Positions 37,880 to 45,999 of a stretch of 64,000 nt of DNA are shown piece after piece; position 1 is the first letter of the stretch; each line of letters starts with the position of its first letter. The DNA lies in contig NZ_ATVL01000008.1 in the NCBI RefSeq assembly GCF_000420705.1, forward strand, positions 62,001-126,000, in the 5' to 3' direction. The position numbers and the translations under genes are program-made. This DNA is from Hymenobacter norwichensis DSM 15439 (GTDB lineage Bacteria; Bacteroidota; Bacteroidia; Cytophagales; Hymenobacteraceae). The notes under the pieces were generated by a model. It saw only the letters and a list, made by a program, of their open reading frames with translations. It was not told the DNA's origin and ran no database searches.

Positions 37880-38143
37880 TTAGCCCAGCCGCACAAGTGT
37901 CACCTCGTCGCGGGTGAAGTCGATGGTACGCTTGTCTACGGGGCCGCGACAAACCAGGGCGCGGGGCGGGGTCAGTTTGCCTTTGCGGCCAGCCTCCAAC
38001 TCTGCCTCGCCGGTTACCTCCACTGTTGCTACTGTTGCGCCGTTTACACGCAACTCCCAGGTGCCGGCCTTCACCAGACCTTCTGGGTATCCAACAATAA
38101 AGGTCTCTTGCGGGGATAAGGCAATAATGTCGAGGACTTGCAT
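37880..38143 (-). CDS. Small hypothetical protein
   Basis: An 87-residue protein I do not recognise. It is predicted mostly beta: alternating hydrophobic strands such as TWELRVNGATVATVEVTGE and TIDFTRDEVTLVRLG, with a central basic turn GRKGKL. This could be a small barrel resembling translation-factor domain II. There is no signal peptide or membrane segment. It lies 71 bases downstream of the RES toxin gene on the same strand and could be a third member of that transcript. Confidence 0.55.
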   Translation of the reverse strand: MQVLDIIALSPQETFIVGYPEGLVKAGTWELRVNGATVATVEVTGEAELEAGRKGKLTPPRALVCRGPVDKRTIDFTRDEVTLVRLG

Positions 38144-38214
38144 TAAGGTGGAAAGTTGGATTCAGGAAAACGGATTGAGACAGGTTGCGGTACAGAATGG
38201 CGTAGGCTAGAGGC

Positions 38215-38676
38215 TCATCCTACATCCGCGGACTTTATCCGCGCATCAAACATAAACTCTTCGCGCGCCACAATACTGATGCGCTTGAAATCGGGGTGAC
38301 GGGTGTGCAGGATGTAATTGAACTCCTGGGGCACAATGGACGAAGGAACCCGCAGCACGGCCGCGCTACGCCGCTCGTACCACGCGTCGCCGAGGGGCTG
38401 GCAGACGCTGTAGCGGCTGGCTTTTTCCCAGTCAGCAGGCAGTTGAATTGCTGGTATATCTTCCACCACTACATCGTCGGGAATGTCGATAACGAGCACC
38501 CGGAACTGGTCGTTGAGGCCTTCGCCGCTGCGGTGCACCACGTTTTCGAGGCAGGCTAGGGCGCGGGAAGCGGCGGTGTAAATCACAAACTTATCTTGGG
38601 TGTTCCAGCGGGCCCGGCGGCCGGAGGCAAACAGGTCGTCGGCGTACTTGGCCAGGCAGATGCGGTATACCTGCAT
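38215..38676 (-). CDS. RES-domain toxin
   Basis: A 153-residue RES domain protein, the toxin of RES-Xre toxin-antitoxin modules. Studied members (ParT, MbcT) consume NAD+ or ADP-ribosylate. The core is visible: MQVYRICLAKYADDL with the first Arg, RWNTQDKFVIYTAASRALACLE with the Tyr and Ser region, and the C-terminal VPQEFNYILHTRHPDFKRI. The usual family residues Arg, Tyr and Glu therefore appear present. The antitoxin gene is 3 bases upstream on the same strand, the standard arrangement. Confidence 0.88.
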   Translation of the reverse strand: MQVYRICLAKYADDLFASGRRARWNTQDKFVIYTAASRALACLENVVHRSGEGLNDQFRVLVIDIPDDVVVEDIPAIQLPADWEKASRYSVCQPLGDAWYERRSAAVLRVPSSIVPQEFNYILHTRHPDFKRISIVAREEFMFDARIKSADVG

Positions 38677-38679
38677 CGG

Positions 38680-39144
38680 TTACGATAGGTCGCCGTAGGC
38701 AATGCGGGTTAACTCTTCTTCTACTAGGTCAATACCGCCACTGGTTTCGAGCAGGCGCAGCGGCAACTCGCCGTCGAGGCCGTGGGCGGGTTTGCTGAGC
38801 CAACGCAGAAAGGCGGCGGCATCACCAAATACTTCTACCCCGGCTTCGTAGAGCGCAATAATCTTGAATGTCTTTTCGCTACTAGAGGCGCTCAAGTTGC
38901 GGTTTTCCTGAGTGTAGCTGCGGAGCGTTTTGGTGGATAGCTCGTAGATGGCCTCTAGCTGGCTGGCCTGCAACTGAAACGCATCGGCCACCTCGAAGGC
39001 CGTAGCGGCCGGCAGTCCTTTGCGGGCGGCCATTACCAAAGCAAACGAATCCTGCCCCGTCCGGCTCCAAGCGGCCCACTTCTTGCGCAGCGGTGCGGGT
39101 AGCGTGGTGGTTACTTTCACTTTGGGGGCGGCTATGGTGCTCAT
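38680..39144 (-). CDS. Xre/MbcA/ParS-family antitoxin
   Basis: A 154-residue antitoxin of the Xre-MbcA-ParS family. The N-terminal part is a helix-turn-helix-like region that can bind its own promoter. The C-terminal toxin-binding domain (residues 95-150) has KTFKIIALYEAGVEVFGD, FLRWLSKPAHGLDGELPLRLL and the closing ELTRIAYGDLS. It should block the RES toxin active site and repress the pair. The 3-base gap to the toxin gene implies one transcript. The central QENRNLSASSSEKTFK is typical of the family. Confidence 0.88.
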   Translation of the reverse strand: MSTIAAPKVKVTTTLPAPLRKKWAAWSRTGQDSFALVMAARKGLPAATAFEVADAFQLQASQLEAIYELSTKTLRSYTQENRNLSASSSEKTFKIIALYEAGVEVFGDAAAFLRWLSKPAHGLDGELPLRLLETSGGIDLVEEELTRIAYGDLS

Positions 39145-39295
39145 GGCAGTACGGTAGGTTGCAGAGTTGAAGCTACAGAAATTTTTCTATCTAACGCGGA
39201 AATTTTTCTTTTTGTTTCCTGGCCCGCTACCTTGCTAGGGCGGCGGGCCGCTATCCGCGCGTTATCTTGCACCCAACTCCTGCTAACGCTGCCTT

Positions 39296-39934
39296 ATGAC
39301 TGCCTCTACCCTGCTGCTGCACGCCCAGCGCCTGCAAGCCTTGGCCCAAGCCGGCCTCGCCTACCCTTCCACTGCCTACGACGTGGAGCGGTACGAAGAA
39401 ATCCGGGCCATCAGCGTACAACTGCTCCAGCAGTTAGCACCCGATGAACCACTAGAGAAACTAACTCAGCTATTTGCCTCTGAAACCGGCTACCAAACCC
39501 CTAAGGTAGATGTGCGGGCCGTGCTGTTTCGGGGCCAGAAAGAAATTCTGCTGGTACAGGAGAAAATCGATGGTAACCGGTGGGCACTGCCCGGTGGCTG
39601 GGCCGACGTGGGCTACACCCCGTTTGAGGTGGCCGTGAAGGAGGCGCACGAAGAAACCGGCCTAGTGGTGCGCGCCGTGCGCCTGCTGGCTCTCCTCGAC
39701 AAAAAGCAGCATCCGCACCCGCCCCAGCCCTGGTACATTTACAAGGCCTTTGTGCACTGCGAAATCGAAGGCGGGAGCTTGCTGGAAAACACGCCCGAAA
39801 CAGCAGGCGCGCGTTGGTTCAGCGAAGAGCAAATTGCCGGGCTGTCTTTGTCGGTCGACCGGAATACGGCGTCTCAGCTCTACACGCTGTTCGAGTTTGC
39901 CCGCAACCCCAACCAGCCAACACTCTGCGACTAA
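39296..39934 (+). CDS. Nudix hydrolase with N-terminal extension
   Basis: A 212-residue protein. Residues 1-65 form a helical extension found in NUDIX-N2 type enzymes. The Nudix box lies in the GGWADVGYTPFEVAVKEAHE stretch at about 98-118 and continues ETGL. It departs from the consensus GX5EX7REUXEEXGU only by Lys in place of Arg. Such enzymes hydrolyse ADP-ribose, ADP-glucose or NADH-like dinucleotides. It is read away from the RES/Xre pair, whose toxin class acts on NAD+. The link is suggestive only. A BLUF protein gene converges from the other side. Confidence 0.85.
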   Translation: MTASTLLLHAQRLQALAQAGLAYPSTAYDVERYEEIRAISVQLLQQLAPDEPLEKLTQLFASETGYQTPKVDVRAVLFRGQKEILLVQEKIDGNRWALPGGWADVGYTPFEVAVKEAHEETGLVVRAVRLLALLDKKQHPHPPQPWYIYKAFVHCEIEGGSLLENTPETAGARWFSEEQIAGLSLSVDRNTASQLYTLFEFARNPNQPTLCD

Positions 39935-39967
39935 ATGGTTTTAGCGCTACGTTACAGCAAGCGCATT

Positions 39968-40390
39968 CTATTCCTCCTCCGACACCATAAAAGTACGCAT
40001 GATGTTGAGCAACAGCGCATCGGCGCCGCTCAGGCCTTGCGGGGCCGTATCGAGGGCATCGGGGCTCTGGTATCCTTTCAGCTGCGCAAATGCTTCAGCA
40101 TCGATTGGCTTGAACGCCATAGCCCACTCCGAAAAGCTACGTGCTTCAATCGGCTTGTCGGCTAATTTGAAAATACTGGTATGCCGGGTATCCTGCTCAA
40201 TCAGCTGGTACAAGCTCTTTATTACAGATGCTTCTCCTTCCAGCAACTGCATGAACTGACCTTCGTGATAAAGCAGGACTCCTGTTACCTGCAGTTGCTC
40301 GTTGTTTGCCCGGGCTGTAGTTAGTAGCTCCTGCAAAGCGGCGTCCGTGAATGGGACGGTAGCGGAACTGCTGTAAATGAGATGATGCAT
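39968..40390 (-). CDS. BLUF-domain blue-light photoreceptor
   Basis: A 140-residue single BLUF domain protein that binds FAD and senses blue light. The start at 40390 (MHHLIYSSSATVPF) gives the standard N-terminus; the 13-codon extension upstream overlaps a terminator-like hairpin and was rejected. Key residues are present: Tyr6 (LIYSS), Asn30 near the flavin (ARANN), Gln48 (GQFMQLLEG) and Met91 (EWAMAF), matching Tyr8, Asn32, Gln50 and Met93 of Slr1694. A short C-terminal helical tail follows with no output domain, so a protein partner is expected. The heme-oxygenase operon at the left edge is the other possible light gene. Confidence 0.9.
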   Translation of the reverse strand: MHHLIYSSSATVPFTDAALQELLTTARANNEQLQVTGVLLYHEGQFMQLLEGEASVIKSLYQLIEQDTRHTSIFKLADKPIEARSFSEWAMAFKPIDAEAFAQLKGYQSPDALDTAPQGLSGADALLLNIMRTFMVSEEE

Positions 40391-40396
40391 ACTGTG

Positions 40397-40425
40397 AAAA
40401 AAAAACAGGTGACTTTCACCTGTTT
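40397..40425 (-). terminator. Hairpin plus T run directly before the BLUF start codon
   Basis: On the minus strand AAACAGGTGA pairs with TCACCTGTTT around AAG and is followed by a run of nine T (read as A at 40397-40405), 6 bases before the ATG. It looks like an intrinsic terminator, either for the upstream small gene or as an attenuator of the BLUF gene. Confidence 0.7.
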
Positions 40426-40560
40426 GCAAATCTATAACGAACGGCTAAGAAAAAAGGCCTGCTTTTTATTGAAACATAATAGCCAGAAAGCATCCGTGTT
40501 GCTCAGCTAAACAGCTCTACACCATCAAAACTAAAGCCTCACTCTCCCACACGCTCCTTA

Positions 40561-40806
40561 CTACACAGTGAAATGCACCGGTTGTGGCAGATAACCCGTC
40601 GCTGCCTGAATGAGTGCAACAGCTCCTATTTCGGCGCGCTGCGTTAGGAGCGTATGGCAGCCAGCTTGCAAGCGCAGAATCTGCACCGGCGTTAAATGTC
40701 GTTGCTGCTCGTAGCGCGCTTCCACCACTTGGGCCAGCAACACCGCCGCCGTGGAAAATTTTTCTTCGTGCAGTGCGGCTCGGAAGGCTACTTCAATTTC
40801 GTTCAT
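40561..40806 (-). CDS. Small hypothetical protein
   Basis: An 81-residue helical protein (MNEIEVAFRAALHEEKFSTA) that I do not recognise. It has no signal peptide or metal-binding motif. Amphipathic helices such as RHLTPVQILRLQAGCHTLL suggest a helical bundle. It precedes the BLUF gene by 170 bases on the same strand and could be on its transcript, with the hairpin at 40397-40425 between them. It is short, and the gap around it is not otherwise coding, so its reality is moderately supported. Confidence 0.5.
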   Translation of the reverse strand: MNEIEVAFRAALHEEKFSTAAVLLAQVVEARYEQQRHLTPVQILRLQAGCHTLLTQRAEIGAVALIQAATGYLPQPVHFTV

Positions 40807-41292
40807 GGGAGTTGTCTGGGTTTATTGATGTGTTTGCAACAAGTGTACCAGATAAGCCATGAGGTTATGGTGAACCGGGCAATTATATCCTCGGACCTCA
40901 ATCTAGCTCCGCACCAGTCTATTATAACAATAAAGGGCCGAAGATTACTCTTCGACCCTTCGGCGTTGGTTGTGGAAAGGAGGCTGGAACGTGGAAAAGC
41001 GTTGTTGTAGAAACTGCCGTTGGCTGTTTGGCTAATTGCAGCATACAAATATCAGTGGTTGTTTTACCGTTATAAAGGCCAAGCAGTGCAATGTCGTGAC
41101 TGGTATAATTCGAGCATTAAGCATGCATAATTCCTGGAAACTATACCAAGTAGACTGAATGGAATTTTGCTGACTCACGCACCAGCCACTTGATTTGCCC
41201 CCGCCTGTGACAGTAAGTATGGCGCCATAAGCCAGGAAGCCGCCACCTTGGCTCCTCCTGTTTCAGCATCATTCACTCTCACTCTCACTCTC
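40807..41292. other. Gene-free stretch between the small unknown gene and holA
   Basis: Nearly 500 bases with no gene I can support. A minus-strand frame (40803-41048) is rejected as it has no coding character. A hairpin (40933-40960, see separate entry) lies in it. Near 41275 there is a CACTCT-type tandem (cactctcactctcact). A weak GCCAGGAAGC/GCCACCTTGGCT stem lies near 41230. Confidence 0.5.
40933..40960 (-). terminator. Terminator-like hairpin
   Basis: AAGGGCCGAAGA and TCTTCGACCCTT pair around TTAC with one mismatch. On the minus strand it is followed by TATTGTTATAAT. It could end holA transcription. Confidence 0.55.
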
Positions 41293-42369
41293 TCAGCTCC
41301 CTACCACTGCGTGCAGCGGCACAGGGTGCAGAATCAGCCACACCAGCTCCCGCAGAATCTCTCCGTCGGTCATCGAGCCCGATTCAATGCCTTTGCTCTG
41401 CGCGTCGGCGCGGCGGATGAGGTGCACGATATTGCGAGTCCTGTAGAAGTCGAACACCTTCAGGCCGGTTTGGTAGTCTTTACGGGCGAAAGTGCTGCGC
41501 AGGTTCAGGCGGTTCCAGTCCACTTCGGTGGGGTTGGCTAATTGGTGTAAGGCCAGCAGCCGGGAAAAGTAGTTGAACAGCAGCGTCAGGTTCGGAATTA
41601 GTGGGTTGGCCTTGGGGTTGGCCTCGAAATAGAGCAGTATCCGGTTGGCCTTTAGTACGTCGCGCCGGATAAGGGCGCTTTGCAGCTCGAAGATGTTGTA
41701 CTCCTTGCTGATACCTACCATGCGCTGCACCAACTCCTCGTCGATGGGCTGGCTGGGCGCCAGGTTGAGCAGCATCTTGTCTACCTCATTGGTGAGCCGG
41801 CCCAGCTCGGCCCCAATGTACTCGGATAGCATGGCCGTGGCCTGCGGCGTGATGTTGCGCTGCTTACTGCGCACGTAGCTGGTCAGCCAGGGCGCTACCT
41901 GGTTGTCATAGAGCTTTTTGCTGGTCAGGAGCACCGTACCGGCCGGGCTGGGCTCTTTCTTATCGCCGGTGAGCAGCTTACCGAGCTTCTTGCGGGCATC
42001 TAGCGTTTTGTGCTTGTAGCAAAACACCAGCACCGTGCTTTGCAGCGGGTTCTTGAGGTATGCCTCCAGAAACGGCCACGCCTTCTCAGTTTCGAGGTCG
42101 GCCACAGCCTGCGCCTCCTTCACAATCACCACCGACCGTTCGGCCATCATCGGGAAGCGCTTCGCCTGCCCCAGAATCGTGGCTACGTCGGCATCCTTGC
42201 CGTACAGCACCACTTGGTTGAAACCCTTTTCGTGCTCCTGAAGCACAGTTTTCTCCAAGATATCAGCTACCAAGTCGATATAGTACGGCTCCTCCCCTTG
42301 CAGAAAATACACGGGCTGAAACTGCCGCTGCTGGAGTTGCTTCAGAATTTCGTCGGCGGTGAGGGTCAA
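41293..42369 (-). CDS. holA: DNA polymerase III delta subunit
   Basis: A 358-residue clamp-loader delta subunit that opens the beta sliding clamp. The N-terminal ATPase-like domain begins MTLTADEILKQLQQRQFQPV and includes FQPVYFLQGEEPYYIDLVAD. AQAVADLETEKAWPFLEAYL is in the second part. IGAELGRLTNEVDKMLLNLA is the delta collar segment, and VGISKEYNIFELQSALIRRD a family signature. The frame opens with TTG. No better ATG exists, because the N-terminal strand is already needed. It diverges from tyrS, and both share an inverted-repeat leader. Confidence 0.93.
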   Translation of the reverse strand: MTLTADEILKQLQQRQFQPVYFLQGEEPYYIDLVADILEKTVLQEHEKGFNQVVLYGKDADVATILGQAKRFPMMAERSVVIVKEAQAVADLETEKAWPFLEAYLKNPLQSTVLVFCYKHKTLDARKKLGKLLTGDKKEPSPAGTVLLTSKKLYDNQVAPWLTSYVRSKQRNITPQATAMLSEYIGAELGRLTNEVDKMLLNLAPSQPIDEELVQRMVGISKEYNIFELQSALIRRDVLKANRILLYFEANPKANPLIPNLTLLFNYFSRLLALHQLANPTEVDWNRLNLRSTFARKDYQTGLKVFDFYRTRNIVHLIRRADAQSKGIESGSMTDGEILRELVWLILHPVPLHAVVGS

Positions 42370-42444
42370 GAGCGAAGTGGTGAAATGGTGAAGTTGAGAG
42401 TACTAGGGAGTGCACTATTCGGCAGACCACAGCCACTCCACCTA

Positions 42445-42452
42445 CAAATGTA
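42445..42452 (-). promoter_or_regulatory. -7 element for holA
   Basis: The minus strand reads TACATTTG, an exact TAnnTTTG match, about 75 bases before the holA start. Confidence 0.45.
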
Positions 42453-42465
42453 CCACCGCCCTTTC

Positions 42466-42473
42466 TACCTTTA
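42466..42473 (+). promoter_or_regulatory. -7 element for tyrS
   Basis: TACCTTTA, one base off TAnnTTTG, about 75 bases before the tyrS start. It is back to back with the holA element. Confidence 0.4.
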
Positions 42474-42548
42474 CACCTCTCATGCGTGAGTTGACCACGT
42501 ACTCTCCGCCTGTTCAGTCACGATTCCACAACTTCACAACTTCACAAC

Positions 42549-43847
42549 TTGAACTTAATAGAAGAACTGCGCTGGCGCGGCATGTTTCACGACATGATGC
42601 CGGGCACCGACGAACACCTACGCCAAAACGCCCCTATCACCGGCTATATCGGCTTCGACCCTACGGCTTCGTCGTTGCACATCGGCAACTTGGCTACTAT
42701 TATGCTGCTGGTACACTTGCAGCGCGCCGGGCACCGCCCATTGGCTTTGGTAGGCGGCGCCACCGGCATGATTGGCGACCCGTCGGGTAAGTCGGCCGAG
42801 CGTAACCTACTTGATGAAGAGGCCCTGCGCCGCAACCAGGCCGGTATTCAGGCCCAGCTGGAGAAGTTCCTCGACTTCAACGACAGCCCCACCGGCGCCC
42901 GGGTGGTCAACAACTACGACTGGTTCAAGGAGTTCGGCTTTCTGCAATTCCTGCGCGAAGTAGGCAAGCACCTCACCGTGAACTACATGATGGCCAAGGA
43001 TTCGGTGAAGCGCCGCATCAGCGGCAACGAAGAATCGGGCGCCGAGGGCCTGAGCTACACCGAGTTCAGCTACCAGTTGCTCCAGGGCTACGACTTTTTT
43101 CACCTCTATAAGGAATTGGGCACTACCCTGCAAATGGGCGCCTCTGACCAGTGGGGTAACATCACCACCGGTACCGAGCTAATCCGGCGCATGAGCGGCG
43201 GCGAGGGCAAAGCCTACGCCCTCACTGGCCAGCTCATCACCAAAGCCGACGGCACCAAGTACGGCAAGAGCGAAACTGGCACCGTCTGGCTCGACTCCAC
43301 CATGACCTCGCCGTACCAGTTCTATCAGTTCTTTCTGCGGGCCGAGGATGCCGATGCCCCGCGTCTGATTCGGGTGTTCACGCTACTACCGCAAGCGGAA
43401 ATTGAAGCTCTGGAAGCCGAACACGCCCAGGCGCCGCACCTGCGCGTGTTGCAGAAGGCCCTGGCCAAAGACGTAACCATTCGGGTGCACTCCGAGGAAG
43501 CATACGAAGCGGCCCTAGCGGCTTCCCAAGTGTTGTTCGGTGGTGGCGAGCTAAGCAGCCTCGACGAGGCGACCTTGCTTGACGTGTTTGCTGGCGTGCC
43601 TCACGTGGAAGTATCCCGCGCGCTGCTCCCCGAGCTGAACGCCGTTACACTACTGAGTGAAGCCACCAATGCTGTCGTTTTTTCCTCCAAAGGCGAAGCG
43701 AAAAAAATGATTCAGGGCGGTGGGGTGAGCTTAAACCGGGTGAAAGTAATCCCCGACCAAATGGCGCTTGACGTGCCGTTGTTACTGGATAAATATTTCG
43801 TGGCCCAACGTGGCAAGAAAAACTACTTCCTGATTAAGCTAGTATAG
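42549..43847 (+). CDS. tyrS: Tyrosyl-tRNA synthetase
   Basis: A 432-residue class I synthetase that charges tRNA-Tyr. The frame begins at a TTG ([19 protein letters not shown]), which matches homologue N-termini better than the next ATG. HIGH motif: [11 protein letters not shown] near residue 42. The KMSKS region is [13 protein letters not shown] near 235, the bacterial KFGKS type. Tyrosine-binding residues lie in [14 protein letters not shown] and GASDQWGNI. The C-terminal S4-like RNA-binding domain has [17 protein letters not shown]. It is divergent from holA, and a strong terminator follows. Confidence 0.96.
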   Translation: MNLIEELRWRGMFHDMMPGTDEHLRQNAPITGYIGFDPTASSLHIGNLATIMLLVHLQRAGHRPLALVGGATGMIGDPSGKSAERNLLDEEALRRNQAGIQAQLEKFLDFNDSPTGARVVNNYDWFKEFGFLQFLREVGKHLTVNYMMAKDSVKRRISGNEESGAEGLSYTEFSYQLLQGYDFFHLYKELGTTLQMGASDQWGNITTGTELIRRMSGGEGKAYALTGQLITKADGTKYGKSETGTVWLDSTMTSPYQFYQFFLRAEDADAPRLIRVFTLLPQAEIEALEAEHAQAPHLRVLQKALAKDVTIRVHSEEAYEAALAASQVLFGGGELSSLDEATLLDVFAGVPHVEVSRALLPELNAVTLLSEATNAVVFSSKGEAKKMIQGGGVSLNRVKVIPDQMALDVPLLLDKYFVAQRGKKNYFLIKLV

Positions 43848-43871
43848 TTTCTGCCTATCCCCCCAGAACAG

Positions 43872-43910
43872 AAAAAGGCCCTGTCGATATAGTATCGGCA
43901 GGGCCTTTTT
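43872..43910. terminator. Bidirectional terminator after tyrS
   Basis: AAAAAGGCCCTG-T-CGATA and its complement form a near-perfect hairpin with A and T runs at the ends, between convergent tyrS and the H1-like gene. Confidence 0.9.
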
Positions 43911-43959
43911 AGGCAATCAGGAAAGCCAGGGGTTTCAGAAAAGCCGCCTGACTTCGTAA

Positions 43960-44223
43960 TTACTTCTTTTTTGCTGGAGCAGCTTTCTTAGCAGCAGCAG
44001 GAGCAGCAGCCTTTTTGGCTGGTGCAGCTTTAGCAGCTGGAGCCTCAGCAGCGCTGTTTTTAGCGTTCTGAACCTCGGTACGGATGCTCTGCGCCAGGTT
44101 TTTCAGTTCCTGCATGCCTTTACGCACGCGGGTACCAGCGGCCGAGTTCTTCTTGTCGTAGAACTTCTCGAAGTCGCCTTCCAGGCCCATTACGAGGTCC
44201 TTTAGTTCACTGAAATTACTCAT
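43960..44223 (-). CDS. Histone H1-like basic protein
   Basis: An 87-residue protein. The first 50 residues are helical (FSELKDLVMGLEGDFEKFYD, then KGMQELKNLAQSIRTEVQ). From about residue 55 to the end it is almost only Ala, Lys and Pro (AKAAPAKKAAAPAAAKKAAP). This is the pattern of bacterial H1-like proteins that bind DNA through a disordered Lys-rich tail and can compact the nucleoid. It stands alone with its own leader and lies opposite tyrS. The Ala/Lys repeat can vary in length between strains. Confidence 0.88.
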   Translation of the reverse strand: MSNFSELKDLVMGLEGDFEKFYDKKNSAAGTRVRKGMQELKNLAQSIRTEVQNAKNSAAEAPAAKAAPAKKAAAPAAAKKAAPAKKK

Positions 44224-44412
44224 GTTTGATGGGGTTGAGAGGAGTGAAACAATGGGTTTGATGGGGTCTAATATACAGGGATTTCAAATACAAGCAAGTC
44301 CCCGTTTTTTTTTCTAATACGGCTAATTCAGCCCGAGAGGCACATTTTCGCCGAACTTTTTTGCATTTACCCTCAGCGAACTCCCCCCAAATTATTAGCT
44401 TAGTACAAAAAA

Positions 44413-44446
44413 CAAAGGTCAGGACCCTTTCGGAATCCTGACCTTG
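44413..44446 (-). terminator. Intrinsic terminator after the alpha-oxoamine synthase gene
   Basis: AAGGTCAGGA and TCCTGACCTT pair around an 11-base loop. On the minus strand TTGTTTTTT follows. Confidence 0.8.
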
Positions 44447-44469
44447 CCTGTTATCAGTCTTGGCTATGC

Positions 44470-45714
44470 TTAGAGCCCGGCTGGTACCTCTGCTTTGGAG
44501 TAAAGGCCCTTGCTAAGCTTATCAGCCACTGCTTCAAAGGCCGTAATGGTCTGGGCTACGTCGGCAAGCGTGTGAGAGGCCGTAGGGATGAGACGGAGCA
44601 TAATTACGCCCTTCGGCACCACCGGATATACCACGATAGAGCAGAAAATACCGTGATTCTCGCGTAAATCGAAGGTTATTTGCGTTGCATCGGATATTTG
44701 CCCTTGCAGCATCACGGGCGTCACCGGCGACTTAGTAGTACCGATATTGAAGCCTTTTTCGCGCAAACCACTTTGCAGGGCCCGTACCACGGTCCAGAGG
44801 TCGTCTTTCAGCTCCGGACGGGTCCGGAGTAGCTCCAAACGCTTGATTGCGCCCACTACAAGCGGCATTGGGAGGCTTTTGGCGAAGATTTGGCTACGCA
44901 TATTATAGCGCAAATATTCAATTACGTTTTCAGGGCCCGCTACGAAGGCACCAATGCTGGCCATAGACTTCGCAAACGTCGAAAAATATAGGTCTATGCC
45001 ATCCTGCACGCCTTGTTCTTCGCCAGTTCCGGCCCCCGTGGCGCCCATTGTACCGAAGCCGTGGGCGTCGTCAACGAACAAACGGAACTCGTATTTCTCT
45101 TTCAAAGCCAGCACCCCGCGCAGGTCGCCCATGTTGCCCGACATCCCGAAAACGCCTTCGGTGATAACCAAGATACCCCCGCCGGTTTCGTCGGTGATGC
45201 GCTTGGCCCGCTGCAACTGCTTCTCCAGGCTGCCCATGTCGTTGTGCGGATATACAAAGCGCTTGCCTTGGTGTAGCCGTACCCCATCAATGATGCAAGC
45301 GTGCGACTCGGCGTCGTACACAATTACATCGTGGCGGTTCACCATAGCATCAATGATGCTTACCACGCCCTGGTAGCCAAAGTTGAGCAGCATGCAGTCC
45401 GGCTTCTGCACGAAGTCGGCCAGCTCGCTTTCCAACTGCTCGTGCAGATTGGAATTACCCGACATCATGCGGGCACCCATAGGCAGGGCCATACCGTACT
45501 CAGCCGCGCTGTCGGCATCGGCTTTGCGCACTTCGGGGTGGTTGGCTAAGCCCAGGTAGTTATTGAGGCTCCAGGTGAGTACCTCCTTACCGCGGAAAAT
45601 CATGCGCGGCTTGATTTCGCCTTCCAGCTTAGGGAAAGCAAAATAGCCGTGTGCATAATGTGAGTGAATACCCAGCGGACCGCGGTTGGCGGCAATTTTC
45701 TCGAAAAGATCCAC
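44470..45714 (-). CDS. PLP-dependent alpha-oxoamine synthase (serine palmitoyltransferase or Kbl type)
   Basis: A 414-residue fold-type I PLP enzyme that condenses an amino acid with an acyl-CoA, releasing CO2. The catalytic Lys is K249 in FSTFAKSMAS. Asp215 and His218 in VDDAHGFG hold the cofactor, and His138 (AESHACI) stacks on the ring. Starting at GTG (MDLFEKIAANRG), the N-terminus matches Bacteroidota proteins. In this phylum such genes are usually either serine palmitoyltransferase, the first step of sphingolipid synthesis, or 2-amino-3-ketobutyrate ligase. The sequence alone does not separate them here. A -33/-7 promoter is visible upstream. Confidence 0.85.
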   Translation of the reverse strand: MDLFEKIAANRGPLGIHSHYAHGYFAFPKLEGEIKPRMIFRGKEVLTWSLNNYLGLANHPEVRKADADSAAEYGMALPMGARMMSGNSNLHEQLESELADFVQKPDCMLLNFGYQGVVSIIDAMVNRHDVIVYDAESHACIIDGVRLHQGKRFVYPHNDMGSLEKQLQRAKRITDETGGGILVITEGVFGMSGNMGDLRGVLALKEKYEFRLFVDDAHGFGTMGATGAGTGEEQGVQDGIDLYFSTFAKSMASIGAFVAGPENVIEYLRYNMRSQIFAKSLPMPLVVGAIKRLELLRTRPELKDDLWTVVRALQSGLREKGFNIGTTKSPVTPVMLQGQISDATQITFDLRENHGIFCSIVVYPVVPKGVIMLRLIPTASHTLADVAQTITAFEAVADKLSKGLYSKAEVPAGL

Positions 45715-45800
45715 GCGGGAACAGATTAAAAGTGAAAAAGAAAACGAGCCGTTAAGCGTGCACTTAACCCTCCGATAATGTACAAAGTTATGGCAATCTG

Positions 45801-45831
45801 CAAAAGTAGTGGCTCAGCGCGTGGCTTCCAA
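45801..45831 (-). promoter_or_regulatory. Promoter for the alpha-oxoamine synthase gene
   Basis: On the minus strand TTG (45829-45831), 20 bases, then TACTTTTG (45801-45808). A second TAACTTTG lies at 45783-45790. Either could place the start about 60-80 bases before the GTG. Confidence 0.55.
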
Positions 45832-45999
45832 CTTCCTGCTTCACTCAGCAAACCAGCTAACAAGCTTTACGGAGCCGCCGGAAAGGCGTTTCTTTGGCTG
45901 AAATATCAGTCGTGGGGCGTCTGTTGTTACTCAAACGAGTAGCTAATTAATAACCGGCACCCCACAACTAGCAACTAACAACCGTCCCATCCCTCCCCC

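Larger units (their letters stand above)
42380..42545. repeat. Inverted repeat flanking the divergent holA-tyrS promoters
   Basis: Left arm 42380-42396 and right arm 42529-42545 pair over 17 bases with three mismatches around the promoter region. As a result both leaders read CAACTTCAC-nnn-TTCAC shortly before a TTG start. On the plus strand the iterated unit ACTTCACA repeats just upstream of tyrS. Confidence 0.65.

Noticed and set aside
40803..41048. 81-codon minus-strand frame between the small unknown gene and holA
   Set aside because: It contains a terminator-like hairpin, has no domain signs and overlaps the upstream region of the 40561 gene.
42520..42548. ACTTCACA repeats considered as a CRISPR array
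   Set aside because: Units of 8-9 bases repeated without spacers, and no cas genes. This is one arm of the leader inverted repeat.
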